From Symsagittifera roscoffensis (Eukaryota; Xenacoelomorpha; Acoela; Convolutidae), in contig NC_087062.1 of the NCBI RefSeq assembly GCF_963678635.1, positions 18,151,789 through 18,215,788 on the forward strand: a stretch of DNA of 64,000 nucleotides, read 5' to 3'. Below the pieces are notes generated by a model that saw only the letters and a list, made by a program, of their open reading frames with translations, was not told the DNA's origin and made no database searches. The position numbers were made by a program, and so were the translations under genes. This document shows positions 43,945 to 55,561 of this stretch, one piece after another (the stretch's first letter is position 1; the number at the start of each line of letters is the position of its first letter).

Positions 43945-44102
43945 CACGAATGCAAAGAAAATCTGGAGCTGAATTTCAAACATGTTAGTTTATTCAAACT
44001 TTTGATTAATTCGAGCCGCGTAAAAAAGCGCCTCGAATTAATCAAAAGTTTGAATAAACTAACATGTTTGAAATTCAGCTCCAGATTTTCTTTACATTCG
44101 TG
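43945..44102. repeat. 158-bp near-perfect hairpin
   Basis: Arms of 71 bp (43945-44015 and 44032-44102) starting cacgaatg, with one mismatch (tgcaaag versus tgtaaag), around a 16-bp loop (ccgcgtaaaaaagcgc) that is itself partly self-complementary. Confidence 0.9.
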
Positions 44103-45351
44103 AGTGTCGTTCAATAGGAAATCAAGCAATTTTATCCAAGTTTCATTATACCAAAAATATAAATCTCAACAAAAATAAGAACCTGTTATAGTTAGCAGTT
44201 GATGTATGTTGAAAAGGAGCCCTGTTTGCCAACCAAAACTTTTCGTCTTTATACTATTTGTTAATAATTACAAAATCATTTTTTGTGTTTTATCATTCAG
44301 CACACTCCCACACTCGCACACCTCCCACGAGATTTAAAGAGAAAAAAGTCCTCTTCTTTTTTATGAAGTTGAATTTGAAAAAAAATGTCTCTGTAACCGG
44401 GTATCTACTCGCATGTCAACTTATGCCAGATGAGTACTGTTAAAATGAAAAGTTTGCAGAATATTTACTATTATCCATAATTCACTTGTGTGTTATGCCA
44501 AAATTTACTTTGCTCTAAAAATCCGTAATCTGTTGTCCATAATTGAAAACCAACGTTGGGTGTAAAACCATGACTGTGTTCGTGGATTCTTCTCTCCCAC
44601 AATTCCGCGATTACAAAATCTTATGTCAAATGTCAAGTTCATGGTTTTACTTGGAAACGAATGACTGGCTTCTGTGTTTGGAGCAAAAAGGCTGCACGGT
44701 AAATACTCTTGATGAAAAATTGACCCTTCATGCAAAAATAGGACAAGATTTTTTGTAATTTGAAAACCTGTATGTTAGGCAAAATCGAGAACTTTTATGA
44801 GTATGCCCATTTCACCTCAATTTCAGGTTAAAATTATATTTTGTGCTATTGACGCGTTAGCTGGAACTTTAAAAGTCTTCGAAATTGTTACCAATTGAAA
44901 TGAGGCATTTGATCTTTTCATTGCTTTGCTATGAGCTAAATGTGTCACTTTCTCCCTAAAATAACGTGTGAAGGGATGATTTTTACAAAAAAAATGAAAG
45001 AAAAATTTAACGTTAAAATTTTTTCATCAACATCGCCATTTTTTTAAACGAACACTATTACTGCAAAGACCTGCATAGGCAGTAGAAGCATTCAGGGATT
45101 CGCCCTGATACGAGCAATCTTATCTTTCACGCTCCAAAAAAGTTATTCTTAAAGTTTTGTTGTCATGTCAGCCAGTCAAAAAAACAGGCTGTGCAGCATA
45201 CCCGGGTTGATAAAAATTTGGAATAGCCATCAACTTTTCTCTTCATTAGACGTCTAATTTGTTCTTCATCTAATTTTCTAAGCCCCGCCATGATATACGT
45301 CTTGTTCGATAATTGACCCGACCCTCTCATGCAATTGTTATTCTCATTGCT
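44103..45351. other. Intergenic DNA
   Basis: No gene supported. A minus-strand frame near 45200-45292 (AGLRKLDEEQIRRLMKRK) looks protein-like and ends at a possible donor (cccgg|gtatgc), but I found no partner exon. Confidence 0.3.
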
Positions 45352-46270
45352 TATAGAAGAAAAAATGCCTATCATACAATTCCATACAACGAAAAAACGC
45401 TTAGCATACTGTTTCATTCTATTTCATAGATAGAAAAAAGTAGTATGCAAAATAGCATGACAAGCATTTGTCTTAACAATGAATTTATATAGTAAGTATT
45501 TTAAGAACAAAATTGTAAGAACAAAATACCGAGCCTTATGCCATACTTTTTATCACAAACATTTCATACAAATAGCAAAAAGCAAAATCATTTTTTGTAC
45601 TATGAAATTGTATGATTAGCTATTTTTTCCATAATTGAATCTACGAAAATTTTTTATTGTAACCAAAGATTTTATGTCATAAGAAACCGCAGAGTGTAAC
45701 TTCGATGGTTGAGAAAATTAGCCTGTTTTTTCACAATTTTTGTTTATCTTAGCATATGAAAAAAAACTAATTGTGTTTACGATGGTTGAGAAAAAATCGA
45801 TGGTTGAGAAAAGACGCTTGTTTTTTTCCATAAATTTATGTTTATATTACCAAATGAAAAAAAACCTTTTCTAGAGATTTCTTGGGTGAAAAGTTCAACC
45901 TGGGCTATGTCACAAACACAAAATTTCTAACTTTGCATGCAATTTTTTTTTTTTGTAGAATATGTATTCGAGCACAATAGCAAGTTTGCAACCAAAAACA
46001 GATTTAAAAGTTTTACCTCAAGTTTGTATTTTGTAATCGAAAAAAGCTTATCATACAATTTTCGCATATAAAATTGTATCATAATCATTTTTTTTTGATG
46101 CCAACGTTGCTCGTGTAATTGAAACTGCCACCAGTTTGTTTTGTTTGAGTTTTAAACCAAGTTAAGGTAATTTTCGGAAAAAAACTTTCGATTGAAAGAA
46201 TGCTTGTCATGCAATTTTTTTCTATGACTCCTAATATGAAACTGTATGATAGGCATTCTTCTTTTATAGA
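45352..46270. mobile_element. Possible 0.9-kb inverted-repeat element
   Basis: tatagaagaaaaaatgcctatcatacaat on the left pairs imperfectly with the complement of the right end (near 46235-46270). The interior repeats cgatggttgagaaaa three times (45701, 45780, 45798) and contains further copies of the cttatcataca motif. No ORF and no clear duplication. Confidence 0.4.
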
Positions 46271-47229
46271 CATCAACTCGGGTAGTTGTGTAACAACTAT
46301 GCAATACTTACAAAAGTGATGCATGATTCAATCAAATGGCGTAATTTTTTACTGGTTTTTTTACTAACTTTTTCAAGAACTAAGCTGCAGATTTGATATT
46401 TGTGCACGTTGTGGTTTTCATCTTCAGCCAAACTCAATTTTTTGTAATTTTTTATAGATATGATCTGAAAAACATCAATATATTGACCTCAGTTTAAATT
46501 GCCTTTTCACATATCAATATTTTTCTCAGGTTACGGGGTTTGAAAGTAGCCACTTTGGCCAGTTTGGGATAAATAACGCGCGACATATATCGTGTTCCTA
46601 ACTCGAAGCGGTGATTTAAAAACTTTTCTATCTCAAAAATAATTCTGAAGAGAACGGAAGCATAGAAGCAAACAAATTGGTTTCATCAATGCTTTAAAAG
46701 ACGCTAAAATTATAGCCTTCTCTTTGCATAATTAATGTGCGGATATACATTATCAAAAAATGTGATTTGTCTTTCATAGACATCAAAGGACAATCGGAAA
46801 TATGAGGGCTCGGCGCTGATACCAGCAGTCTCGTCTTAACGAATATCTACTGAGACGTAGAAACATAAGCGCACGCATGGCTAAGATGAGTCATTGGACT
46901 CGAACAAACCTATCCGTCCAAAAATGTAAAGTGTGACGTACAGACAGTGTATTGGACAGATGCTATACTCAATCCGGTCTTTTTCAGTATTTTAAACGAT
47001 CATCCATCGCAAGTGACACAAAAAGTTTAATTCTTCACTAGCCAGTATGTTTTGAGTTTCCGCCAGCATATTTTTAAACTATACTTTAAACATTAATTGG
47101 CGTACGTATCATCAACGGCAACAATAGTTCTGGACAACCGGCCCTCCGGGCATCAGGGTTTGATTTTAAATAGGCTTCCTTCAGCTATTCTTGGTAAAAT
47201 AGAACTTATTTTACAAGAATATTTTCAAC
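46271..47229. other. Intergenic DNA
   Basis: Nothing recognisable as a gene; AT-rich, with no clear repeat structure. Confidence 0.3.
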
Positions 47230-47638
47230 CAGTAGCGTGCCGAGGGGGGTTGGGGGGAAGGGGGCGACTGGTTGCCAAATTCTGGTTGCCAATTCTGGTT
47301 GTCAATTCTGGTTGCCAAATTTTTTCAAAGTTTCCCCCCCTTTGGTATAACTTTACGACATCCATTTTGGCTGACCAACCTCAAACTTTTTCTAAAGGCG
47401 CCTTGGGTGCCAATGAAACTAACTTTGAGGGGGGAGCGCGTGCTGAAGAAATGCATTTTGTTTGGTCAAAGTTTTCTGAAAAAGCCTAAAAACGCTTTTT
47501 TGGCGTGTTTTTTGAAAATTTTTTGGCAAAATAAGGTCCTTATAGTATTTTCGGTTAGCTCTGAAAATCAAATTGATCGACTTAAAAAAGGTCCGCAAAA
47601 AAGCCCCCCCCCCAGAAAATATACTGCGCACGCCACTG
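47230..47638. mobile_element. hAT-like MITE, 409 bp, perfect 8-bp duplication
   Basis: Ends cagtagcgtgcc and ggcgtgcgcag (complement of cgcacgccactg region). The duplication ttttcaac is at 47222-47229 and 47639-47646. Interior C- and G-runs and a gcgcgtgct block are shared with the other family members. Confidence 0.85.
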
Positions 47639-47705
47639 TTTTCAACATTTTGTAGTTTTTAGTGCTTAGTTTAACAAGTTAGTTTTTTTTGTGGTTGACT
47701 TAGTC

Positions 47706-47711
47706 TTTATT
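47706..47711 (-). promoter_or_regulatory. Polyadenylation signal AATAAA of the Cys-loop receptor gene
   Basis: The minus-strand hexamer lies 63 bp past the stop codon at 47774-47776, a normal distance for a short 3' UTR. Confidence 0.5.
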
Positions 47712-47773
47712 GAACACGACAATGATATTTTTTTAGAAAAAAGGTCAAACAGCCTATCGGTTATTCATCTGAG

Positions 47774-48064
47774 TCATTCCCACATATCCCAGAAGAAGCT
47801 GTTAAATAGGAGAAATGTGATTGGGAACATGAATCGACTGATGACGTTGAGGCGTTTCCCGTTGACCTTGAACTTGAAAATGGGCACAATGTAGTTCTTC
47901 TGGCCGGCCTTGCAGTAGTCGCTCCAGGAGAATTCGAGGAACGCGAGGATGACGTAGATGAAACAGACCCACAAGTAGATGTCCAGAAGACTTGTCTTGA
48001 GGTTCAGATATTTGGAGTCATTATCCTGTTTGCGATTGGTGGTAAGTGTCAACATCGTCAGGAT
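47774..48064 (-). CDS. Terminal exon of a Cys-loop ligand-gated ion channel
   Basis: 97 codons including the TGA at 47774-47776. The exon starts at an acceptor (gttatag|ATC, 48064) in phase 0, inside the M2 pore helix: ILTMLTLTTNR is the outer half of M2. Then come an M2-M3 loop, M3 (LLDIYLWVCFIYVILAFLEF), a very short cytoplasmic loop of about 30 basic residues, and M4 (RFMFPITFLLFNSFFWDMW). The ILTMLTLTT pattern resembles the anion channels of the GABA/glycine/glutamate-gated group more than nicotinic receptors. The ligand-binding domain and M1 should lie on exons to the right (above 48064), partly in or beyond the 200-N gap; I could not find them. Confidence 0.85.
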   Translation of the reverse strand: MLTMLTLTTNRKQDNDSKYLNLKTSLLDIYLWVCFIYVILAFLEFSWSDYCKAGQKNYIVPIFKFKVNGKRLNVISRFMFPITFLLFNSFFWDMWE

Positions 48065-48141
48065 CTATAACATTAATTCAAACACAGTTCATTTTAATAG
48101 TCACATTTCATTACATTAATTACATTCAATTACATTAATTA

Positions 48142-48467
48142 CAGTAGCGGATTTAGGGGACGCCCCCTCCCTCAGGGATTCGACCCCTGCCGACCCAAAG
48201 GGTACCCCTTTGTACTATTTTGAGATATCCACTTTTGGATGACTGACATTAAAATTTTTCTATAGGCGCTTTGGCGCCAATATATACTTATTTTGACGGG
48301 GGACCGCGCGCCGAAAAAACGCGATTTTTTGGTCGAAACTTTCCAAAAAGTGCCTAAAAACGCCTTTTTTGGCCTGTTTTTTGAAAAAGTTGCCTGCAAA
48401 ATCTAGAAAAATTTCAATTTTTTTTTTGAAAATCCGCCCCCTTGAGAAATTCCTAGATCGGTGCCTG
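48142..48467. mobile_element. hAT-like MITE, 326 bp, perfect 8-bp duplication
   Basis: Ends cagtagcggatttagg and cctagatcggtgcctg. The duplication attaatta is at 48134-48141 and 48468-48475. The interior has the family's ggcgctttggcgccaat and gaccgcgcgccgaaaaaacg blocks. It lies in the first visible intron of the Cys-loop receptor gene. Confidence 0.88.
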
Positions 48468-49263
48468 ATTAATTATATTAATTACATTATTTATATTAAT
48501 TACACAAGAGTACATTNNNNNNNNNNNNNNNNNNNNNNNNNNNNNNNNNNNNNNNNNNNNNNNNNNNNNNNNNNNNNNNNNNNNNNNNNNNNNNNNNNNN
48601 NNNNNNNNNNNNNNNNNNNNNNNNNNNNNNNNNNNNNNNNNNNNNNNNNNNNNNNNNNNNNNNNNNNNNNNNNNNNNNNNNNNNNNNNNNNNNNNNNNNN
48701 NNNNNNNNNNNNNNNNTCGAAGCAAAGATTTTCACAGACAACCTGAATTTGCAGAATTGCTACGCTATTCAAGGTTTGGGATTAAACATGAAAATATCGG
48801 TCAGAATGCTGTTACTTAAAAATGCATTGGTTGAAAATCAATGCCTGTTTGTTTTAAAGATAAAAGTTTATGTATCCATATGAATCAAAAAATTCAATTC
48901 TGGTTTTTCATAAAACATTCATTGTGATTTTTTTGCGTGGAAAATTGAAGCTGCACCATTTACGGCCATACAGTTTCAATATGGAAAAAAACTAGTTACA
49001 AAATTCTATTTATGAGAATTGTTTGAGTAAGCTTTTTTATAAACAAATTGCATAGAGTTGGCGCATGGAGGTCATACGGGTAGCTGATTCAACCTTCCGC
49101 TGTTTGTTCTTTTTAAAGTCTTCTCTTTGTTCTTTTTGCTTTATGTTTGTTCCTAATTGAACGAGTACTTAACTCCAAAAAAAATTTGGGAGAAGTTTTA
49201 ATTCTATAAGTTTTCATTGAATATATATAGTCTTTGTTACCGCACATTTATTTGTGATGCCAT
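48468..49263. other. Assembly gap (48517-48716, 200 N) and flanks
   Basis: Exactly 200 N, a size commonly used for gaps of unknown length. Just right of the gap, on the minus strand, ctgcaaattcag| followed by an open VVCENLCF frame could be an exon running into the gap. Confidence 0.6.
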
Positions 49264-49651
49264 CAGGGGCGGATCTAGGATTTTCTTGCGGGGGGGGGGG
49301 GCGGATTTTCAAAACAATTTAAAATATTTTGTCGACCTTTTTTTTAAGTCGACCAATTTAATTTTACGAGCTCTCCCAAAGGACTAAAAAGTCACTGTTT
49401 CGGCTAAATTTTCTGCGCTGCAGGCAAAACTTTGAAAGAAGGCGTTTTTAGGACCGAAAAGTTTGATAAAAATCTCGTTTTTTTTGGCGCGCGCTCGCCT
49501 CTCAAAATTAGTATAAATTGGCGCCGTTAAAAAATTTGGGGGTCCATCAGCCAAAATTGGCATTTAAAAATAGTACAAAGGAGGGACCGAATCCATGAGG
49601 GGTCGAATCCCTGAGGAGGAGGTGGACGCCCCCCACCTAAATCCGCCCCTG
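49264..49651 (-). mobile_element. hAT-like MITE, 388 bp, 8-bp duplication
   Basis: Terminal inverted repeats caggggcggatctagg and its complement cctaaatccgcccctg. The duplication gatgccat/gatgtcat (one mismatch) is at 49256-49263 and 49652-49659. Reverse orientation relative to the copy at 48142. CAGGGGCGGAT is a common hAT-type terminus. Confidence 0.88.
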
Positions 49652-51348
49652 GATGTCATAATCAATGTGATTTTTTTGTACTTATTCTTGAAATATCTCC
49701 GTACTTCAATCTCATTGCATTTGTAAACATTTAATTGAAATTTGTGGTGAACTGCTAATTTTTTGGAATTTAATTTTTTTTTTGATTTTTCAGATTTCAT
49801 TAGTTTTCCTCAGAATTATGTGTATTACTTGATTCATTTTCTCACGTTTTGTTTCTCATTTTCTTATACTTCACATTATTCTGCTAAAAAAAATTTCATC
49901 ATACTCAGAGCTACGCAGCTAATCTTTTTTTAAAATGGAAGATTTGGCGCGCTGAAGTTTTCAAAAAAAGGATAATTTAAGACATAATGAGTATTTTTAG
50001 TTAATGCCCAAATGTTTTCACCATTGGTTGTTGAAGAAGCATAAAGGTGTTGTACTTTTTGGTAAAATTTGTGTCTGATCAGTTTAACTTTGAGGAAAAA
50101 AGCGTAAAAATTTTTCTTGATTTTGTGTTGTCATAGTTTATTTCATTCTAGGTTCAGAACAGGAAAAAAAACTCAAAAAAAGTAATATTAAAGCTGCCTG
50201 AAAAACAAAAAAAAAACAAATCCTTTTTTCGTTGTTTTCAACTCGAAACAAATCGCAAAACTGATAGATATGCTCAAGGTAATATCTTAGTTCTGAAGAT
50301 AACATTTGGTTTCAGTGAACTGAAATTTTTAATTGTTTTTGTTGTGAATAACTGAAACAAAAGCTTTGTTTTAAGGCTTCTTAAATTTTTCAGATCAGAA
50401 ATTTATTGATTTTTGGACGTCCCCAGAATTCGTAAATCTCCTAACTTTGGTTCCTACCGAGAATTGGAATCTATTTTATATTCACGTGTTAATAGTTAGT
50501 TTCTCTACATTTACATCAAGTGCCAAAAGTAAACGTAAAAGTTTAGCCTTTTCGGCGCGACTCTAAGCCTTGTCTAAAACTGCCTGGGAAGTTTGAACCT
50601 TAGTAGTAAATTATTCAAAACTTTATTAATTTAACCGTAATTTTAACGGAGCGAAGTACCAACCAGTTCTATTAAAGTTGTTCATATTGATAGAGCCAGT
50701 TGCGATCTTCTTGGCGATGAAAGGTTCACATTATTCTTGTACACCATGTGTACTGCCTAAAACAAAACCTTAAAGTTATTGCTAAGTAGAAATTTTGTCC
50801 ACAATCTATACATATTCTAGATCTCAGTAAATAATGGACGTTTTTGCGGTAATGTCTTGGTTTTTGTGAATCAACTTTTTGATTGCTGAAATTTTTATTC
50901 ATTTTGTGCAAGTTACTGGAGTAAATTCCGAAAAGTTCAAAATCACGATTCAAAAAAGATAAGCCATTGATCATTATGCATAATCCTAGTCGAAATCCCG
51001 CTCAAAAACCGCCTCACTGAGTTTTATTTTTGAGAAAGTTTAGTTTGCTGGATGGACCGGACCACATTGGGAAAAAACCGCAAAAACAATGAGTAATTGA
51101 TGCTCTTTTAGCTCACTTTTTATTTCAGAGGCGGAGGTTATTATTTGATGAACTGCCCATAATTTGCATGCAAAGCAAAAAAAAATTAAGTAGTTGTTAT
51201 AATTCACAAAACAGTTTTTGAAATTATCAGAAATAAAATAAATCTGAAAAAAAAATTGACTAGATCTGGCAATCAAAGAAAAACTTTTACAAGGCGTCAT
51301 AACGAGTTTCTATCACATTTTGTTTGCCCAGTTTCTGGTTACAGACTG
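49652..51348. other. Intergenic or intronic DNA left of element B
   Basis: No exon established. The minus-strand frame near 50633-50720 (AKKIATGSINMNNFNRTGWY) looks protein-like but lacks a good acceptor. Presumably part of an upstream intron of the Cys-loop receptor gene. Confidence 0.3.
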
Positions 51349-52746
51349 TAATAAACTATTCTAATTCTATGGTTCTATATGTACACGTTATGTACATAAG
51401 CTTAAAAGGATAAAACGGTAAAAGGAAGTAGTTGAATTAAGATTGTTAAAAAGGACAACTGAACTTCTGTTCATATCGACCAATGGTCGTAACTAAACTG
51501 TTTAACAGGTATTAATTAAAATACCGAAGGTCATTTTAAGATACTAAAAACAAATCACAACATTTCCCACCGGGAAAAAAAATGAAACTGCAAACTAACT
51601 ACATAACTCTATATACACCCTTTTTCCCCCTCCGAAAATGGAAGAATTTTACAAACTGCACCCAGAAGGTAAATATACAGAAGCAAAATAGAATCCACAA
51701 TTGAAAGAGAATGTAGCAATTTACAGGGTGGCTATACAGAATTAAAAAATTTACAGTATACAGTAACTAACTAAATAAAACTAATCCACAACATGTACAT
51801 TAACATGTACAATTGTATCTACAGGTAAAATTAAAAAATCAGGCGGTAAAATATGGATTAAAGAATTGTTTTGTTCAGTTTAAATTGATATGTCGATTAA
51901 GTGAATTGATCCTCAAACTCATCCAATTTAGCCCTCACTTCCGAATCTATAGTCGATGAGATCTCGCTATAGTTGTCCACCTCGAGCGTGGGGTCCTTCG
52001 AGGTCGGGTAAGTTAGATTTGAGTCCGAAGAATTCTCGTGAAGGTGACTCTTCGTGGTAGAGGTTGCAAGTCTGACCGTCGGGAGGGAGTTCCTTGAAGA
52101 CCAGGACAACGTAGTTTCCGCGACGAGAATCTGTCTGGGAGGCGCCTCCGCTAATGGAGTCAAAAGGTCAGATGGAGAGTTGACCGAGAAAGTAGTCCTG
52201 TGGGAGTCCGGTGCCGGGGAGAATATGGAAGTTGACGCCCCTAGGTCGTCTTTCTCTTGAACCACGTCTATAAATCTGCGATTTCCGTAAAAATGTGGGG
52301 GCCCACATTTCTGCGTGGTCTAGAATTTCGGGTCTTTGGGGTCGCGCTGTTCATCTGTTCCGGAATAGTGTCTACCAGAATTGGTTTTTCCTGTGATCCT
52401 TCATTAGTAGTCGCATCGTGGATGACAACAATCTCCCGAGGGTCGTTGTTCGCTGGCCTTTCTGAGCTCAGTTGTGGAGATTCGACAGGACCTGTAATAC
52501 TTAAGCCCTGATTAGACTCGGTATGGGGGTTTTGAGGTACGTTATTATTGGTCACGTCGTCAAAGTAATCCTCGATTATCCCCTCCCACGAATCTAGATT
52601 TAAGGAAGATGAACCTGAAGAAAATCTTGGAGAGTCTTGAGTGGCTGTGCTCGCGGTCGGTGCACTAGTCCCTGCTCTGGTGTTATCCGTTCTTGGGGTG
52701 CCTTGACTCGATTGACCAGCGGGTGTTGATCCAGCTTTCTTTGGTG
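51349..52746 (-). repeat. 3' LTR of element B, containing the end of pol
   Basis: Matches 57683-59080 with about eleven differences found by eye. About 480 bp at its right side (52268-52746) are still pol coding sequence and a further 120-codon frame (51897-52265) follows. The remaining about 550 bp are non-coding. A purine tract gggaaaaggaaa (minus strand, 52754-52765) just upstream could be the polypurine tract, which would place the true LTR start a few bases beyond the homology. Confidence 0.9.
51897..52265 (-). pseudogene. pol: pol tail of element B inside the 3' LTR
   Basis: About 122 codons of Ser/Thr/Pro/Asp-rich sequence in a frame shifted by one from the preceding pol ORF, which ends at 52268. 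Around the junction the second frame reads PPHFYGNRRFIDVVQEK, much like the end of a Gypsy-type polyprotein. The same shift is present in the other LTR (58231-58599). Confidence 0.6.
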
Positions 52747-53500
52747 GAGAGAGTTTCCTTTTCCCAGCTAAACTCGAATGAGTATGAAGATTAAGCCCAG
52801 TGGGTGTCTGATTTACTATTATCTTTTTGGGCCCTGGGAGTATTTTTCCTTTTATAGCCAGATCCGATTTACGTAAAACGTGACCGTTGTCAAGAGTAAC
52901 TGTGTGCTCTGAAGAATCGATGATATCCTTCTTAACCAGATTAAAATATGGGTCCCTATTTTTCCTTTTAGACACTTTTCTATATAAGTTACCTCCCATT
53001 ACTCCTTTTCTTTTTGCCAGCGGTTCTGAAGTTCGGATAGTGACGTCCGGTGTTGTGTGTAGGGTGAAAGCCCTAGCTAGTAGCATGTTTTCTTCTGGGT
53101 CCGACGTGCTGTCCTTTTCCTCGTCTATATAACCATCTTCTGCCCCTTCGTGTAGTTCCCAGTTAGTGGCCCGCTCTTTGGACATTATAGCCTTCCCTTT
53201 ATCTAAATGATCAATATTGGACATAAGATTTTTCCACCTAGTGTTCGCTACTCTATTAAAATGCTTTTCAAACGGAGTACAGCCGATCGCAGATTGTTTT
53301 GAGATTCTCAAATTCCAGATGATTTTCTCGATCAAATCGTTAAGAGATGGTTTGGGTAATTCGAAGGACATTGCCAGTAATTTCGATTTAATTGTGTACA
53401 CTAATCTTTCCACTAGCCCATTGGATCTGTGGTCTCCGACAGTGCAGTAAATAATTTCTATATTAAATTTATCGCAGATGTGATAAGAAGCATGACCCAT
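52268..53500 (-). pseudogene. pol: element B integrase: end of core and C-terminal region
   Basis: 410 codons. It starts inside the catalytic core, containing the third acidic residue (GLVERLVYT), then a long hydrophilic extension with a GPKKI segment and a Ser/Thr/Pro-rich tail. The core is split from the preceding ORF (53469-53750) by a one-base shift between VDHGSCF and the DHRSNGLVE part. Confidence 0.85.
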
Positions 53501-53750
53501 GGTCGACTCTAATTTTTCTTGGGAATCCGTGAAGGTGACAGTAATCGTTTAAAAATGAAATTACGTTTCTTGTAGAGGTTTTATTAACGATCTTGGCCGA
53601 AGAAAATTTTGTGTAACGGTCAATGCAAAGAAGGATGTATTTGTTGTTACCCCAGCACGCGTCCAACGGTCCCGCAAAATCCAAATTAATTTCTTCGTTC
53701 GCGAATGTCAACGTCGGGAGTTTCGAAATATTATGGGTGCCTAGTAACAC
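53469..53750 (-). pseudogene. pol: element B integrase: core with first two catalytic Asp
   Basis: 93 codons with INLDFAGPLD (first Asp) and KIRVDHGSCF (second Asp). Upstream, TAA at about 53750 interrupts the link to the zinc-binding domain. Confidence 0.82.
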
Positions 53751-54252
53751 TTAAATGTTTTTACCCGCTTTTTTAACATTGGCTACATGTTCTCCCGTGA
53801 TGGTAAATTTCCCGGTAAATATGCGGCCACCACAAGTATTCGGCTAATAATTTCATCCCAAACTGTCCTGGATGAGTCTCATGTAGCATCGAATTAAAAG
53901 TTCCCCTGATGATAGCTGGGACGACTAATTTATTGTCTAAAAAGAGTAGCTCATCCTTCACGTGAAGATCTTTGGCGTAGTTCTTCATGTAAGTCCCGTG
54001 TATGCCCATAGGTCGGTTCCTCTTTATCGTCTCTGTCAAATCCCACAGCAGTTTGTCTTCTCTAGTCATGATCTGAAGCAATTTCTTCGAACAGTGGTTT
54101 TCAGGGCGAATTGGGGAATTTGGTAAATTCAGGTCGGCCTTATATCTTCTTACGAGGTCTGCGTGGTCGGGTGGAAGTCGGTCGTCTCTGAATTTGAGGG
54201 CGATATTATGTTCTTCGGGAATGATCAAGAGGGGTTCGTTCAATTTATCCAT
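53751..54252 (-). pseudogene. pol: element B integrase: HHCC zinc-binding domain
   Basis: 159 codons (53773-54252), with a His pair near LHETHPGQFG, the WWPHIYREI segment and a terminal CSQC, the expected HHCC arrangement in front of the core. Confidence 0.82.
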
Positions 54253-54409
54253 TGGGAGTTCTGGTTGTTTCTTGCTAGATGGTATGAAGTGTCTGTTTAG
54301 TAATAAAAAATGTAAAAGGACTTTGTCCGAAAAGGTAATACTTTTAAAATTGAATTTCGAATTATCGACGGGTTGGCAAATTGTAGTGCAATTTTCTGTC
54401 CGAGAGTGA

Positions 54410-55015
54410 TTAATTGTGGCAAATTTTTATCGACTGAGCGATACAAGATATGATAGCAGCAATAATCTTGAGATTAAGTAAAGCTGAAGAGCTATTCAAC
54501 CGATTCTGACCAATCACGTCGCTTGAATTTTCGTTTCCCGACGGGATTGTATTAACTCGTGTATTAGTATTTACAGCGACCCATGGTCCATCAACAGAAT
54601 TTACAGTAACTATTTTAGAAAATTGTTTAGTCGATAAAATGTTCTGAATTTTGTCGATTAAAGCGACTACAAATTCGTCGTCATAATGGGAAATTGGAAG
54701 GGCTTTGCCCAAAGGAAGTCTAGATAAAAGGTCTGTAAAGCCCATATCCTTTCCTGGTAAATGTGAAATTTTAAAATTGAATGGTAAAAGTCTGTTTACC
54801 CAACGGGTCAATCGGCTATGCATCGTTTTGTTTCCATGATTTGCCGAAAATGCTGATAGTAATGCTTTGTGATCTGTTACTATTTGAAATTCCGTTCCTT
54901 ACAGGTAGTTTCTGAAATGTTCTGTAGCCCATACGACTCCCAGCAACTATAATTCGTTGGTAGAATATTTCATTTCATGGTTGTTCAAAAATGTGGATGC
55001 AAACGCGATTGTTTT
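54410..55015 (-). pseudogene. pol: element B RNase H end and connection region
   Basis: The ORF 54410-54823 has SRLTRWVNRLLPF and a LLSRLPLG segment typical of the region after RNase H. Between 54823 and 55015 the frame (about HKALLSAFSANHG) is broken by at least two stops, near 54900 and 54950. Confidence 0.7.
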
Positions 55016-55561
55016 TCATTGGTCGTCCTGTAATTGTTCTAGGGTTGCCCCTAGTCCGTTATGTGAAGCGTCCGTTTTCAGTCTTGTCTTCTCTTTTATA
55101 TCGAAATGGCTGTTTTCTGTAATATTTACAATTTCCGCTTTCAACTTCTCAAACGCTATTGAATGGCTAGTATCCCATTTGTATACCGATTTTTTGTTTA
55201 GAAGAGGTCGAAGAGGGGAGCTTAACGTCGATAAGTTAGGGACGAATTTTACATATTGTTGTATCGAGCCGGAAAATGAACGAAGTTCAGAAATATTCTT
55301 CGGGGTTGGCAAATTTTTTATTGCGTCGGCTTTACCGACCAACGGTCGTACTCCATCGCCTGAGATCTTGAAGGCAAGCCATTCGATGTCAGATATGAAA
55401 AATAAGCATTTCCCCCATTTAACTGCCATGTTGTTCGTATCTAATATTGATAAAATTTTATACACTATTGATTTGTGTTCTTCCAGGGATCCACGCGAGG
55501 CTACCAGGATGTCGTCTATGTAACAGTTTGTAAACGGGATATTTTTCAACAGTGAGTCCAT
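55016..55561 (-). pseudogene. pol: element B reverse transcriptase (second half) and RNase H start
   Basis: 181 codons with the catalytic box CYIDDILVASRG near residues 13-24, the WGKCLFF segment, then PLLNKKS, and the RNase H start LKTDASHNGLGATLEQ. It is separated from the first half of RT by a one-base shift near 55550. Confidence 0.9.

Noticed and set aside
45163-45417. Protein-like frame with LDEEQIRRLMKRKVDGYSKF
   Set aside because: No start context, no partner exon and no recognisable family; the rest of the frame is low-quality.
48142-48467. Direct repeats of attacatt/attaatta on both sides as a microsatellite
   Set aside because: The outer copies are the target duplication of the MITE plus the host's AT-rich repeat; not an array.
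51897-52511. Plus-strand ORFs in the LTRs of element B (52054-52260, 52257-52511 and copies)
   Set aside because: Shadows of the minus-strand pol tail; they are duplicated only because the LTR is.
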